From: Plantago major
Taxonomy: Eukaryota; Streptophyta; Magnoliopsida; Lamiales; Plantaginaceae
DNA length: 64,000 nt
Direction of reading: 5' to 3'
Assembly: GCA_026545765.1 (NCBI GenBank)
Contig: JAIFAC010000307.1
Span: 1 to 64,000, forward strand
Both the position numbers and the translations under genes were made by a program. The notes under the pieces are model-generated. The model did no database searches and was not told the DNA's origin. It was given only the letters and a program-made list of their open reading frames with translations. Each line of letters starts with the position of its first letter. The stretch's first letter is position 1. Shown one piece after another: positions 31,788-43,700 of this stretch.

Positions 31788-34700
31788 TCATCCTAATCCA
31801 CGTTTTGCCTTCTCAACACTGCAATATCTTGAGTTAATACAGACTCGACAAATGCTGTTGAATAGTAAGATATGTTTAAACAGCAAATATATTGCAAGTG
31901 GGAAAATGGACTAACCTAGGAGCAAGTTTCCCAAGGTGTTGCAGCTCCACACCAGTGTCATCATCCAAGACTTTCCCAGATATCTCTACTATGTATGATC
32001 GGTCTTTATCGACTGGGAGCCCTCTGCTGCACAACAGGTTCAGATCTTTCTGATTGAGTTCTCTGCCATTTACATACACGGGTGTTTCCGCCTGCACAAT
32101 GCTCTGGCATACGATAGTTGAACTCTTCTATCATCGGCTGAAGGAAATTAAACCATCGTTAGTTAAATATAGGTATCAAACCATAACTGAGATGTATTAT
32201 GGAAAATGTCTATCTTACAGGAATTATGCCAAGACAAGGACCTCCTATGACACCCCAAAATCCAGCTCGAAAATCATACCTAGTTAAGAAATTAACACAC
32301 AGAAATACTAATCAACATATATCAAAACAGCAGATAACAAAAAGCAAGAAGGTACCACAAATTCGCTCATGCTTATGAAGGACAAGTGCGATATGATACG
32401 AATACATACCAGTAATCCCCTGGATGCGTCCAGCTACTTTTTCAGCGCTCTTAATCAACTCATTTGCTATCAAATGACCGTTAACAGTCACATTCGCCCT
32501 GTCATTCTCATCGCTGTATCTATCTGAACCCAAAGGACTCTTTTCATCAACGCCAGCCAAGTATGATCCAGGTGCTCTACTACTACCCATTTGACAATCT
32601 CCGTTCATGCTCGAACCAAATGAACTTCTCGTATTAGAGTACTCATTTGACGAAAATTCTATTTCTGTTGCTGCTGATTCCTTGCGCCTACTGATAGCCT
32701 TGTTGGATGACTCTTTGCTATGATCCGAGAGTCCACTCCCATTTCCATCTGCAGGACGACTCGGCCTATGATACTTGTTTGAGTACTCAAAGTAGTCTTG
32801 AAGGGTTGAGCCTGCAAGAGGCGGTGGCGCTTTGTCCTTTTCCATGTCAGTGAAGGGATCAGGTATAGCAGCTATCAAATTTTCCATGGCATCCATTTCA
32901 GAACTATACTTGGATGCAGAATTACGGTTTTTCATGTCAGAGAACTTGTTATCACCCCGTTCTCCATCCATAGACTGAAAGTCAACACTAGAATTGTCAT
33001 AATCATCTGATGCAAAGTCTATCCTTCCTTGTTTCAGAAGCCCGTTGCCTTGTGTTGAAGGCATAGGGCGTTCATCGTTAGCCCCTACTAGGTTTGAAGA
33101 AACAACTGAGTCCTTATTGGAGACTGAAAAAGTAATCACGGTAGAGCATGCACCACATCTCACTTTCTTTCGCGTGCTATTCTTAGGCAATAGCAGCAAT
33201 CAAACAGTTGTGGCATGCCACAAATGGTGCACCACCAGCAATAGATTTGCGCAGTTGTCCACTAGAGGGTAACTGCTCTCTTTGTAGCTGACAAGTTTCA
33301 GACTTCACATCACTTGACCGCCTGTTTGATGGAGTATCAGATGGCCTTAAAGAAGGCGGATTGGGAACCCTGTGATTATGATCTTGTGAACCAAATGAAC
33401 CTGCTAACATTTTATCATTTTGGATATCATAGTATTTGTCATAGGAAGTAAGAGGAACTTGTCTGTTGCTGTTACCGCTAATAGAATGAGGGTATGGCTC
33501 CACGTTGTTGCTATAAACCATTTCATCATTCACATACCCTGCAGGAATATAAGCATGAGATGGTGATTGCTGGTAAATAGGTGAACTCTGGTATGGTGCT
33601 CTCCTTAACACATCGTATCCTTGGATGTGGTCAGGGGCATAGCATGAAGGGTAGAAGCCATTGCCACTCGTTTCTTCCCTTCGCCTCATGTAGGGCTGTT
33701 CAGCATATTGATTCTGATAAGAACCTCTACTGTATTGTGAATCTTTGTTGGCATATTGCATCGGCACCCTATTCGTTCCTAAATGTGAATCAGGATGCCA
33801 ATTCTGAGAGATGCGAGGATCCTGATAAGCCATCCTCCTATCAAGGGCAACCTTCTCTTTATCCTTTTCAATAAATCCGCCAGATCGACTCAGCTGATCT
33901 TTCAGCTCATCAATTTGTCTCAAAAGCTGTGCTCGATCATCCTCACCAGCATTGCTAGGCCCATCAATATAGCCATGCATTTCCCTCTGGTACCTAAGAT
34001 CTTCATGATCCACTCTTTGAAACGCATTCTTCCTTCGCCCAAACTCTCCAGTCCCCGGGAGTATTCATCCTCACTGTATAGTGGTGAATCATCAAAATCT
34101 CGAGCAATCTTCACTCGTGCAAATCCATATGACATCTTCTCTTGGAATGAATCAACCTCCACATCCCAGTTATCCACATTAGACATATAGTTCTCATTTC
34201 GACCAGCATATACCTTTCTCCTCTCGACTCGGTTGGATGAACTAACCCTCGACCGTGCATCACTCTCAAAGCCATCTTTCATATCCACCATTCTTTTCCC
34301 ATAGGAATGATGTCTTTCATGTCTAAGTGCAAGGTGTTCATCATCAGACTTCGCTGAGAACGACTCAAAGTCAGAACCTTTCTTCATTTCTGACATATAT
34401 CCAACCATAAAAGAACAAGAAACATATGAAAGATCAGTATTATTAAAATTCAACATTCATCAAGAGTTCAAGACAAAATGGCAAACTATGAACACAAGTA
34501 CAGAACATTCCAACAATGAGTCAAAGTCAACACCTTTGCTCATTTCTGATTCACATTCAACCCATACAAAACAAGAAACAACTGACAGATCAATATTATT
34601 CAAATTGAACATTCATCAAGAAAAAATGGCAACCTATGAACAGAACAGAACAGAACCAAGACATGCAATTGACAATGAAGCACAATTGTTCTACTTCTAC

Positions 34701-34905
34701 TAGTAATAATTAATTAGTTCTACAGATATTGACTAATTAGTTTCTGGGAACATTAAAATGATAATGAGCAGAAATTATCATAGAAAGATAGACAAGCCAT
34801 TTAGAAAGCACAATAGAAAGGCTTACCTCTCAGTACAGAAGCAGGATGATGAGCAGAGAAATCAGTAACCTCTGGAAGTAAGTTCTTGTGCAGAAATGAG
34901 ACAGA
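31788..34905 (-). pseudogene. EDR4-like zinc-ribbon (DUF3133) protein gene, frame-broken
   Basis: Homologue of plant ENHANCED DISEASE RESISTANCE 4-type proteins, which act in defence and clathrin-linked trafficking. A short N-terminal exon (ends 34827) reads NLLPEVTDFSAHH but lacks the CxxC ribbon normally there. The large exon (34389-32410) carries SFSAKSDDEHL, EDLRYQREMHGY, the zinc-ribbon halves GGAPFVACHNC and KKVRCGACSTVITFSV, and ELIKSAEKVAGRI. Exons 32279-32219 (YDFRAGFWGVIGGPCLGIIP), 32137-31916 (VNGRELNQKDL, SYIVEISGKVL) and 31818-31788 (VEKAKRGLG, stop) complete it, with GT-AG borders. Frame breaks are seen near 34018, 33193, 32415 and 32085. So many breaks in a family-conserved gene suggest a pseudogene; assembly error is an alternative. 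Confidence 0.8.
34365..34655. repeat. Tandem duplication, about 140 bp, across an exon-intron border
   Basis: 34365-34500 and 34510-34650 share ATTTCTGA, AACAAGAAACA, AGATCAATATTATT and CATTCATCAAGA in the same order. The left unit includes the true acceptor of the large EDR4-like exon; the right unit lies within the intron and carries a diverged copy of the exon start. Confidence 0.75.
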
Positions 34906-34909
34906 TTTA

Positions 34910-35929
34910 TGGTCAGAATCTGAAAGAAGTAATCTTTGCAAAAGGTTATCAAGAACTTGAAGAGATACTGTACATTGTACTCAAGAATTTGACTACTTCT
35001 TGCTGATGTAGTTGAAATGTTGAATATGCAAGCTGGAGAAAATCAATGGGAAGCAAAGTAGTTGTTGAATAATTAAATATACCAAAGTCAAGGGGAGACT
35101 TTCGATATTAACATAAAACCCGTGCTTTCATCAGTTTTTTTGTCAAACTCCTTTATGTTTTGTTATTTGTGTTAAAGTATTCAGTTGCTTTCAAATGCTT
35201 TTGTAATATAGAATCGAAGATATTTGAACATGAAAAGGATATAAACTAACAAACTACCCATAATATGCTTGAGCTTTAACTAGCTATCCTTGGCAAGCTG
35301 CGGACTCATGCCTGGACTGTAAACGATAAGGATAAACATGAACATGATATGGCAGTATAGTTCTTATCAGGAGTATCAATAATATTTGTTGTAATCCATG
35401 TAGTTAGGATTTGAATATATCATTTGTATTCTCACTTTGTAACTCCTATATATACATCAATAGATGACCACGGCAATTAGTGTAGATTCATAAACATTTA
35501 CATGCTATCAATAGACCTTTAAAGGTTAACCCCTACTCAAATACGATCCCATGTCTACTTCCTCTACTGCTAGTGGCTCAACAGCCTCCAATACCATTGG
35601 CGTCACTCCCACCGCTGCCGATAAGAAGGGTGTTCATGCAAATGTGAAGTAGTGAGTTGCATTTCCGTACTGGAAGGTACAGAAAGTGAAATAAGATAAG
35701 AGTAGCTGGAACATAAAAGCTGGTTGCCTGCCCGTTCATTTTCTACTCTGGTCTGGTAGTAGGAAATCGGCAGTTTAAATAGGTTACATCAAGACTTTTT
35801 ATAGTAGACACCCATGATTTTCGTCCCACGAAGCGGTCACACTTTGACAGTCACCTGACAAGTCACCTTGGTACGGTATCGCACCGGCACTGCATCACCG
35901 ACTGCACCGGTACTAGTACCGGTACCGCA
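34910..35929. other. Intergenic stretch with a possible LTR-retroelement scrap
   Basis: Around 35395-35530 a TATATATAC box and LTR-leader-like sequence precede a small frame MSTSSTASGSTASN (35552-35652), whose serine/threonine start resembles copia gag N-termini. No paired LTR was seen. The remainder has no gene. Confidence 0.35.
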
Positions 35930-36022
35930 CCGGACATGGGTGGTGGAATCCGGTGGTGGTGGCGGATTCCGTGGTGGTGGTGGAATCCGCCACCCACCAC
36001 CGGATCCACCACCCATGTCCGG
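35930..36022. repeat. GC-rich hairpin with 41-bp arms
   Basis: The left arm (35930-35970) starts CCGGACATGGGTGGTGGAAT and the right arm (35982-36022) is its near-perfect inverse, with one inserted and one missing base. The loop is GTGGTGGTGGT. It is surrounded by GGTACCGG words. The GGTGGT and CACCAC runs make it open on both strands, but this is not a protein signature. Confidence 0.9.
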
Positions 36023-37103
36023 CATCGGGTACCGGCATCGGGTACCGGACTGCATCTGCACTATGACTTGTTCAGAACTAAAGTGACTTGCTTCAGAGGC
36101 TAAAATCTACGTCTTCACTAAAAAAGTCATTCCATTAGCCTAATTCAGAAAAATCAGTAGAAATCAGCTCGGAACATAAAAAGAGAAAAAAAACAAGTAC
36201 AGCTATGTTTCCCTTCTTTTGTATGGTCCAGATGCAATCATTGTTATTTATTTGTTCTTAGTCTTTGTCACGTAGAGGGAAAATTAAATCCACGAACGCT
36301 TCAAATTTGAAGAGAATTGACGAATCATACAACTTAATAATTTCGTCAGAATTATTAATTAAAATACACACCCTACAACTACAACATAATTACGACATAA
36401 TATACTTTTGATTGTTTTGTATTATAAAGTAATAATATAACCAAATGCATGGTGCGTGGAATACTCGCGATTTATTCTCAATTTGATTCATACAGTACAA
36501 AACTCTCAAAACTGATCAGAATAATCAGTCTCACACGTGAGCGCGTAACTTACACGTTTGTCTTATCTCCCTGCAAAATATCAGAATCTCCTTTATTTTC
36601 ACAACTCTATCTCCCCTTCTATGTCTTTTCCCCCAAATCAAATTTTCACTCAACATTCCTTCAAGGAATTAAATATATGAAACTTTCTGATTCAATTTTT
36701 TATTTAATCTTGAGCTTCATGGTGATATTATTTGTTTTGGATTCCGTTAACATTTGATTCCACGGATGATGGATCTGACATATCTAGAGAACCTTCAATG
36801 GTGGTTGTGATGGAGTTGGCATTTTTGCATTTCTCAAGCAAGAAGGAGCAAACCAAGAACGCAATAAGAGTCTGTTTGGTTTGAGAGTTTTTTTTTTTTT
36901 TCGAGGGGGAGTTTGTTCGAATACCCTCAATAATCCGTTTGGTTGCCTTTTTGTCGGCTTGAAAAAATGGATTATTTGAAATAATCCAATTTCTCCAGCC
37001 CGCCTCAAGCCCTCAAATTTGTACATGAATAATCCAATTTCAAATACCTTATATGAGGAGGTATTTACTTTTGGATTATCTTCTTCCTCGTGAAGTGACT
37101 AAT
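36023..37103. other. Spacer before the copia cluster
   Basis: There is no gene. The stretch 36800-37080 contains repeated AATAATCC and CCGTTTGGTT words typical of small TIR elements, with a T14 run near 36888. No element ends could be fixed. The five bases before the LTR at 37104 are CTAAT. Confidence 0.4.
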
Positions 37104-37999
37104 TGTTGGTCCATATAACGGCAAAGTAAAAGACTAGAGGGGGAGGGGGGTTGGATAGTCTTTTAAAACTTTTGTCGATAAACACGGTTTCTCAGATATC
37201 TGTGAGGATATCTGATACTTAATTTCAGAGAGCGGAAGACTTTTCTGTGATAAGTGCACGTGCTCAGCAAGATAGGTGTAAGTATTTTGCAAGGTAAATA
37301 AAGCAAGTAATAAAATGCAGAAAGTAAATAACACAAGTCTTTTTATAGTGGTACCTGAAGGTGGCGTAATCCTTCAACTAATCCACTTCGGCCTTTCTCA
37401 GACCTAGAATCCACTAAGACAGATAATTGAGGTAACCTTACAAGTATCTTCTCTCGATCCCTAATTACACTAGGTTCCCAACCAAGTGTTCCCCCTGAGT
37501 TATTCCCCTTTCACGTACCAAGTACTTCCTGTACTCAGAAACCTCTTTCCTGGAGTTGTTCCTTAGTTTCCCAAACTAAGTACTTCCTGTACTCCACGCC
37601 AATTAAGGTGTTGATTAAGGTAGTTTGTCAGGTGAGCTTCTTTAATAACTTGTTTAACGCAGATAGCTCTGAGAATCAAGTATACTTAATACACTTTGCA
37701 ATGTATGGTATCTTGTTCTTTACTGACCCAAGTCTATGATAAATGTTCAAGAGAATGAATCTTGGATATCAAATCTTAATTCAACTCTTTCACAAATAGC
37801 AATGCTTGTTAAGGATCAGGACACTTAGAACTTTTGTGCTACTTAGAATCAAGAGCTTTGGTCGCAACAAAAAGTTTGAAGGTAAGTAGTGTGCTTGAGA
37901 GAGCTTGTGTGAGAGTATTCAATGTAAGTTCAGTGTTCTAAGGTGTAAGTTCTGTGTGTGTGTTCTCAAGCAGTCTAAGTGTTGATATTTTTAGATAAA
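37104..37999 (-). mobile_element. Copia element A, 3' LTR, distal part
   Basis: It begins TGTTGGTCC (the complement of the LTR 3' end GGACCAACA) and runs to the ATAAA at 37995-37999, where a solo LTR of the same family interrupts it. The rest of this LTR resumes at 39722 and ends at 40436. Joined length is about 1.6 kb, the family size. Confidence 0.8.
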
Positions 38000-39721
38000 T
38001 GTTGGTCCAGATAACGACAAAGTAAAAGACTAGGGGGGGTGGGGGTGAAAAGTCATTTAAAAATTTTGTCGATAATAACTATTTCTCGATATTCAATAGA
38101 TATCCGATACTTAGAATCGAAAAGCGGAAGACTTAATAAAGATAAGTGCCAAATAGTTAATATGTGTGTGTGTGTGTGTGTCAAATGTAAATACGTAAAG
38201 GTAAATAACACACAAGTATAGTGGTATCCGGAGGTATGAATCCTCTAACTAATCCACTTCGGTCTGTCAGAGACCTAGAATTCACTAGAACAGATAATTG
38301 AGTTCTCCTTACAATAATCCTATTCTAAGATTCTTAACAATTGGTTCCCAACCAAATGTTCCCCCTGAGTTGTTCCCCGGCTTTCACAGCCAAGTACTTC
38401 CTATACTTAAACCTTTGAGTTATTCCTAGCTTCCCAAGCTAAGTACTTCCTATACTCAATAACCTTGAGTTATTCCTTAGTTTCCCAAATCAAGTACTTC
38501 CTATACTCCAAAGAACCTTGGAGTTATTCCCCATTTTTCAAACTAAGTACTTCTGCACTCCACACCGCTTATGGTGTTGGTTTTGGTTCGAGTTGTCGAT
38601 GAGCTTCTTTAATAACTTATTCGCTATTCAGAGAGCTCTGTGAATCAAGGTACTTAATACACTTTACAGCGTATGGTATCTTGTTCGATTTTACTGACCC
38701 AAGTCTTATGATATCTGTTCAAGAGAATGAATCTCAGATAGTTGATCCTTTGATTCAACTCCTTCACGTATAGCTTTGCTTGTTTAGGATCGTGACACTT
38801 AGAACTTCAAAGGTTACTCAAGATCAAAAGCTTTGGTCGCAATGTAAAGCTTTGAGTAAGTAAGTTGCTTTGAGAGAGTAAGACGCTCAGCCGCTTGTAT
38901 GCGCTTCAAGGTGTGTCTAAGGTGTCTTCTCAATCGCCTAAGTGTTGATATTTATAGATGAATTTGAGTGCCGCTTGAATAGTATCCGTTAGCTCAAATT
39001 CAAACTATCGATATCCGTGTATAGTATCAGAGGTTTTGTCTTCTTCTCGGTCGCCGCTGCTTTTATTCGTATATCTCCGTCTGCATTAAATGCATTGTAC
39101 TATACTTTTGTCCTCGTAGTGTCAACGGAACTATGCTTTGTATCGTAGACTAGTGTTATCTCGATTCTTTGCACGCCCTTATCTTCATTCTTCAGATACC
39201 ACTTGTGTTTATTGAAACAACTTTGTTTGCGATATATATTTCTTTTTCAGAAATGTGGTTAAAGCTCAAGGTATCTGAGAATAGACATCTGTGGACACTT
39301 TCCTTGTTTTCAGATATGTCTCTTATTTCTCAAATATCTCTTGTGACACAGTTTGTTTGAAACTATTCGTGTCTTTAAGATATCCGCTAAGATATCCGAA
39401 CAATGATTCAAGAATCTTGTGCGCTTTTCTTCAAGTCTTCAATGTCGCTGAGCTTTCATTGGATGTCTTCTTCTTGGTCTTCTTCATAAAATAAAATTAC
39501 ATTTTGAGACCTAACATCCTATACAAGATTAGCTAGACTATCATACTTAGTGGGTTTCCTCTTTTACAATGTTCAAGTGAACCAAGAGTACTAATCACCT
39601 TTCTGAGACTAAGATAAGTCATCATGTTGCTGATCAAAACTTAAACAGATATTCTTTACAAAATATCTAACAAAAATTCCTAACAAATTTCTCAAGAAAT
39701 TTCCCAACAAATTTCCCAACA
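38000..39721 (-). mobile_element. Solo LTR nested in the 3' LTR of element A
   Basis: It starts TGTTGGTCC and ends CCCAACA, and is flanked by the 5-bp direct repeat ATAAA (37995-37999 and 39722-39726). Length is about 1.72 kb. A (TG)9 run lies at about 38162-38180. No internal region is present, so an inserted family member lost its body by LTR-LTR recombination. The recurrent CCAAGTACTTCCT phrases (38380-38570) are an internal repeat of this LTR. Confidence 0.85.
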
Positions 39722-40436
39722 ATAAATTTGAGTGCCGTTTGAATGGTATCCGTTAGGCTTAAATCAAATTCAAACTATTGATATCTGAGTATAGTACTGT
39801 AGTACGTTTGTCTTCTTATTCGGTTACCGCCTTTGTTCGTACATTTCATCGTCCGCGCATTTAATGCAATGTACTATACTTTGTCCTCAGAGTGCCAACG
39901 AACTATGCATCAGACGATATCTTATACTATCAGAGTTCTCTGATGCTTTGCACGTCCTTTTCCAGAGATTATCACAACTCCAGATAGCACTTGTTGAAAC
40001 AACTTGTTATAATATATTTATTTTCAGAAACATAGTTTATGTCCAAGGTATCTGAGTGTAGATATCTGTCGGCACTTTCCTCGTTTCAGAAACATTTTAT
40101 TTCTCAGATATCTTTTGCAATACTGTTTATTTAAAACGCCAGGTCTTCAAGATATCCGTCATAGTATCTCAAAACCCTGCCTTCAAAGAATCTTGTGCGC
40201 CTTCAAATCTTCAAATACGTTGAACTTTTCCTGCTGGATGCCTTCTTCTTGGTCTTCTTTAGAGGAATAAAAATTACATTCAGAGACCTAACATCATATA
40301 CAAGATTTGCTAGACTATCATACTTAGTGAGTTTCCTCTTTTACAGTGTTCAAGTGAACCAAGAGTACTGACCACCTTTCTGAGCTAAGATAAGTCATTA
40401 GGTTGCTGATCAAAATCTAAACAGATATTCCTAACA
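39722..40436 (-). mobile_element. Copia element A, 3' LTR, proximal part
   Basis: This is the continuation of the interrupted LTR, starting ATAAATTTGAGTGCC and ending CAGATATTCCTAACA. The adjoining internal sequence, read on the minus strand, has a purine-biased AAAATTGGGAAAATT that would serve as polypurine tract. Confidence 0.75.
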
Positions 40437-40797
40437 AATTTTCCCAATTTTGATCAGTCAACGATGACTATCTGACCTATTACAAATCTGGATGAGGAAA
40501 CACTCCATCACTTAATCAATTCATAAGATCTTCAAATTCTTTCAATTAAGTGCCGAAAGTAAACCTCAACCAAATCACAAGGTGTGATCTTTGCTGACAA
40601 GTTATCTTTTATAGATTGTTATCTGAGAGTAGGTTCATCAGATATGTTATAATGAAAGTTCAGATAACTTTTTACAACAATTAGGTACAGTCAGCAAGAT
40701 ACAAAATTACATAGTAAATTAGGACAACAGGAGTAACCAAGCTCCAAGTGAACATCCTAACAAACTAGTCTTCAAGTCTTCAAAACAGTTCCATGGA

Positions 40798-43700
40798 TCA
40801 ATCTGCAAATTTTCTATCACCAAACCTTCTTATATCATCAGAGTAGTCATAGAGAAGAGTTCGCTCGAATCATCTCGTGTCTCTCGCAAATCCACGACTC
40901 TTTGTAGGTTTTGGTAGGATTTTTCGACAAAATGCTCAACCCACGATACTTTCCCCATATCCAGGCATGCACAATCTTGATATCTGATAGCTTGAAATAA
41001 TCATATATGATCCTCAGATATTTGATGTCACCCTTGTATTGTTCTTCATCCATGTAGAAGGACTCATAGGGTTCCACAAAAAGTCTTGGCCTTGTGCCTG
41101 TTTCAATCAGATTGGGAATTTTGTGCACATCATCTGGCTTTCCATAAGGACATTCATCAGAGAGGTCCTTCTTCATGGATTTTATCCTGTTGATAACTTC
41201 AAAATCCAACCAGTTCTTGATGTGGCTGGTGTTAATCAAAAATGGTTTGTCTTTTCTCCATGCCATGAGTTGTTTATGGATTGGTTCTGGAAACCTTGAA
41301 TTTAGCAGTAAATGTTTGAGTTCCAGAATCCAGTAGCCATTTTTTTGATTTATGCACCTGTAGACAGAGGAGTTGTTGTCAGTCTTCACATACTCAATTT
41401 TTGCTTCTTCCGCCCGAGTGGAAGTCGACTTTGTCTTTGCTCACTCACTGCTCCTTCTCGCCTTGAATTCTCTTTGGGGTTGTTGCTTGAAGAACCACCA
41501 CCCTGGATAGACTTGGTATTTCCAGAGGGTGTTTTAGCTGCTAGTGGCTTTGCAGCTATGGGCTCAGTTAGGCTTTCAATTTTCCTTTTTCTGTGAAGAG
41601 GAGCTTTATCTTCATCAGTTTCCTCATCATCATCAAGACTAGATCTTGTGAGAGTTTTACAGCCTTCTTCATTGCCCTGGGACTTGATTTGACCTTCTTC
41701 TTCTTCTTCAGAAGATTCATCAATTCCTCTAACTTGTCTTCTCCTTGGAGCCTTGGTACTCCTTGGAGGTTTCTGTGCCATGGCCCTTGTTATCATTTTG
41801 GTTCCTTCAGTAGGTTTCTGGGAAGTAGCTACTGTTTGCAAAGCAAATTGCTTGAGGAGGGTTCATTGATTCGAGTGGTGGTCGGAAGTTTTTCTTCTTC
41901 CTTTCCGAGCCACCTCAGATTTCTTCTTGTTTTCATCTCCTTCTTCCCATTCCCCCTGACTTTGAGGTCCAGATTTGTACTTTCTTTCCCCCTTAGTCAT
42001 TGTTGGCTGACTCAGTCTCATAAAGGAATCTGAGAGAGTCAAATGCCCTCAGAATAGTTATAGGTAGTGACCAACTTCAAGTTCGGTTTGAGCTCGATTT
42101 TGCTTGATAAGTCCGTTGTCCTTATCGCTGAGCTCGCCAATGGGCCTAGGATGGCATCTGCTTCAAAGCAGTAACTTGCCTCTGAAGAGCTTTTTCACTA
42201 AAGACGATCATCGCCCCTTATCATTCCTGATCTTTCCGAGCAATGACTATGCTAGTTGTTCTCGAGTGATGAGCTCATGAACTTTCTCATTTCGAGGGGA
42301 CGGAGGCAATTACTTCCTTGTTCGTGAATACATCTCCTTGTTCGTAGTAGCCAGATTGCACTGCTCATGTACTCATGGAGTGGACGTTTGCGCTTATCAA
42401 TATTGTAGGAGCAATCACTTCCTTTTCAAGTGAGAAACCGCTTAAATGTTCATTGCGGTGTTCGCCAAAGTCTTGTCTTCTTCATCATCCGAGTGATCAG
42501 CCCAGGATCTTCATCCTCTTCGACATTTTCATCGATTGTATCGAGTCCAAAGAACCATCTCGTAGATTGGTTTCTTTCCTTTCGAGGATGATGGTACTTC
42601 TTTTGAAGATGATGCAATTTAGCATCATGCTTGACTTCGTATACTTCTTCAAGATTTAGATCTTTGGTGATATCATGCAAAGATCCTCGTAGCTCTTTAA
42701 CCTCGTAGTAAGCAATCATTTCTTCTAAGTATAGATCTTGTAGTTGATCAATCTTATCTCCGGATTTAGCTATTTGGTCTTCCAGCTGAAGATGGAGTCG
42801 TTGTTCTTCTTCCAACAGCTTGTCCGAGTTGAGCACTTCGGTTTGAGTTTTAAGATTTTCCGATTAGTTTCTTCAAAGCTCAACTACTTGTTCAAGAGTA
42901 ATCGCATGTTGGTTGAAGATGGATGAGTAGATTTCGAGGTGATGAAGACGGAGATTTCGTGAAGTCTTCTCGCTTGCTTTTCAAAGCAATTGAGGCATTG
43001 TTTCTCCGTGAAATTCCTCCTGTCCCCGTGCAGGGCATCATCATCATCCTTTTGTCATTATCATCCTTTTGGTGATGGTCAGGGAGGTTCATCAAAGTAA
43101 TTTTCATTCATTTCTTCCTCCTCATCATCTTCGATACAAGATTGATCACTTCCGGATAGTGATCTTCGCCCATTAACTTCTTCTTGTTCAAGGTATAAAC
43201 CGCAGAAGTCTGGGCAGACCGGCTTGAATGCCATCGTAATCTTGTCCACCATCCGCCTGCTCAAAGGCATGTATCAAACTATGCGCCACTTCTCGAAAAG
43301 TCCTTATGTAGTAGTCGAACTGTATTGTTCTCAGGGAACATTGCTCGACATATGTTTCGTGTCAAGAGCTTGTGCTCGTCTGGGTTGATCGCTGATTCTC
43401 AATATTTCAGAGATCAGAGCACCTTAACTTCTGCCATTTCTTGAAGCATTGAATATGCTTTGGCAGGGTGTGAGCTTTGAAGAAGTGAAGTAGGTCCCTT
43501 GTCTCTTCAATGGGAACCTGCTTTGCATCTGTTTGAGCCTGAAAGGAGTTTTGAGTGAGTTTCAAAACTTTTGTAGATATCAGAGTATAAGTGTAGTTTA
43601 GTTTCTGAGTTACCTGAGTAAGTACTTCAGGCTCAGGGACTTGTTCTACTGAGACAATTGGTGTCTCACATATCTTGTTGTGAGGTGGAGACTTTGAAGT

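Noticed and set aside
35837..36086. Glycine/proline-rich frames on both strands
   Set aside because: They arise from GGTGGT and CACCAC repeats in the hairpin arms and are open on both strands for that reason.
39169..39494. Open frames repeated in two LTR copies (also at 53955-54215), beginning around LIFILQIPLVFIETTLF
   Set aside because: They lie inside LTRs, shift frame between copies and are on the strand opposite to the element; conservation is due to LTR copying, not protein selection.
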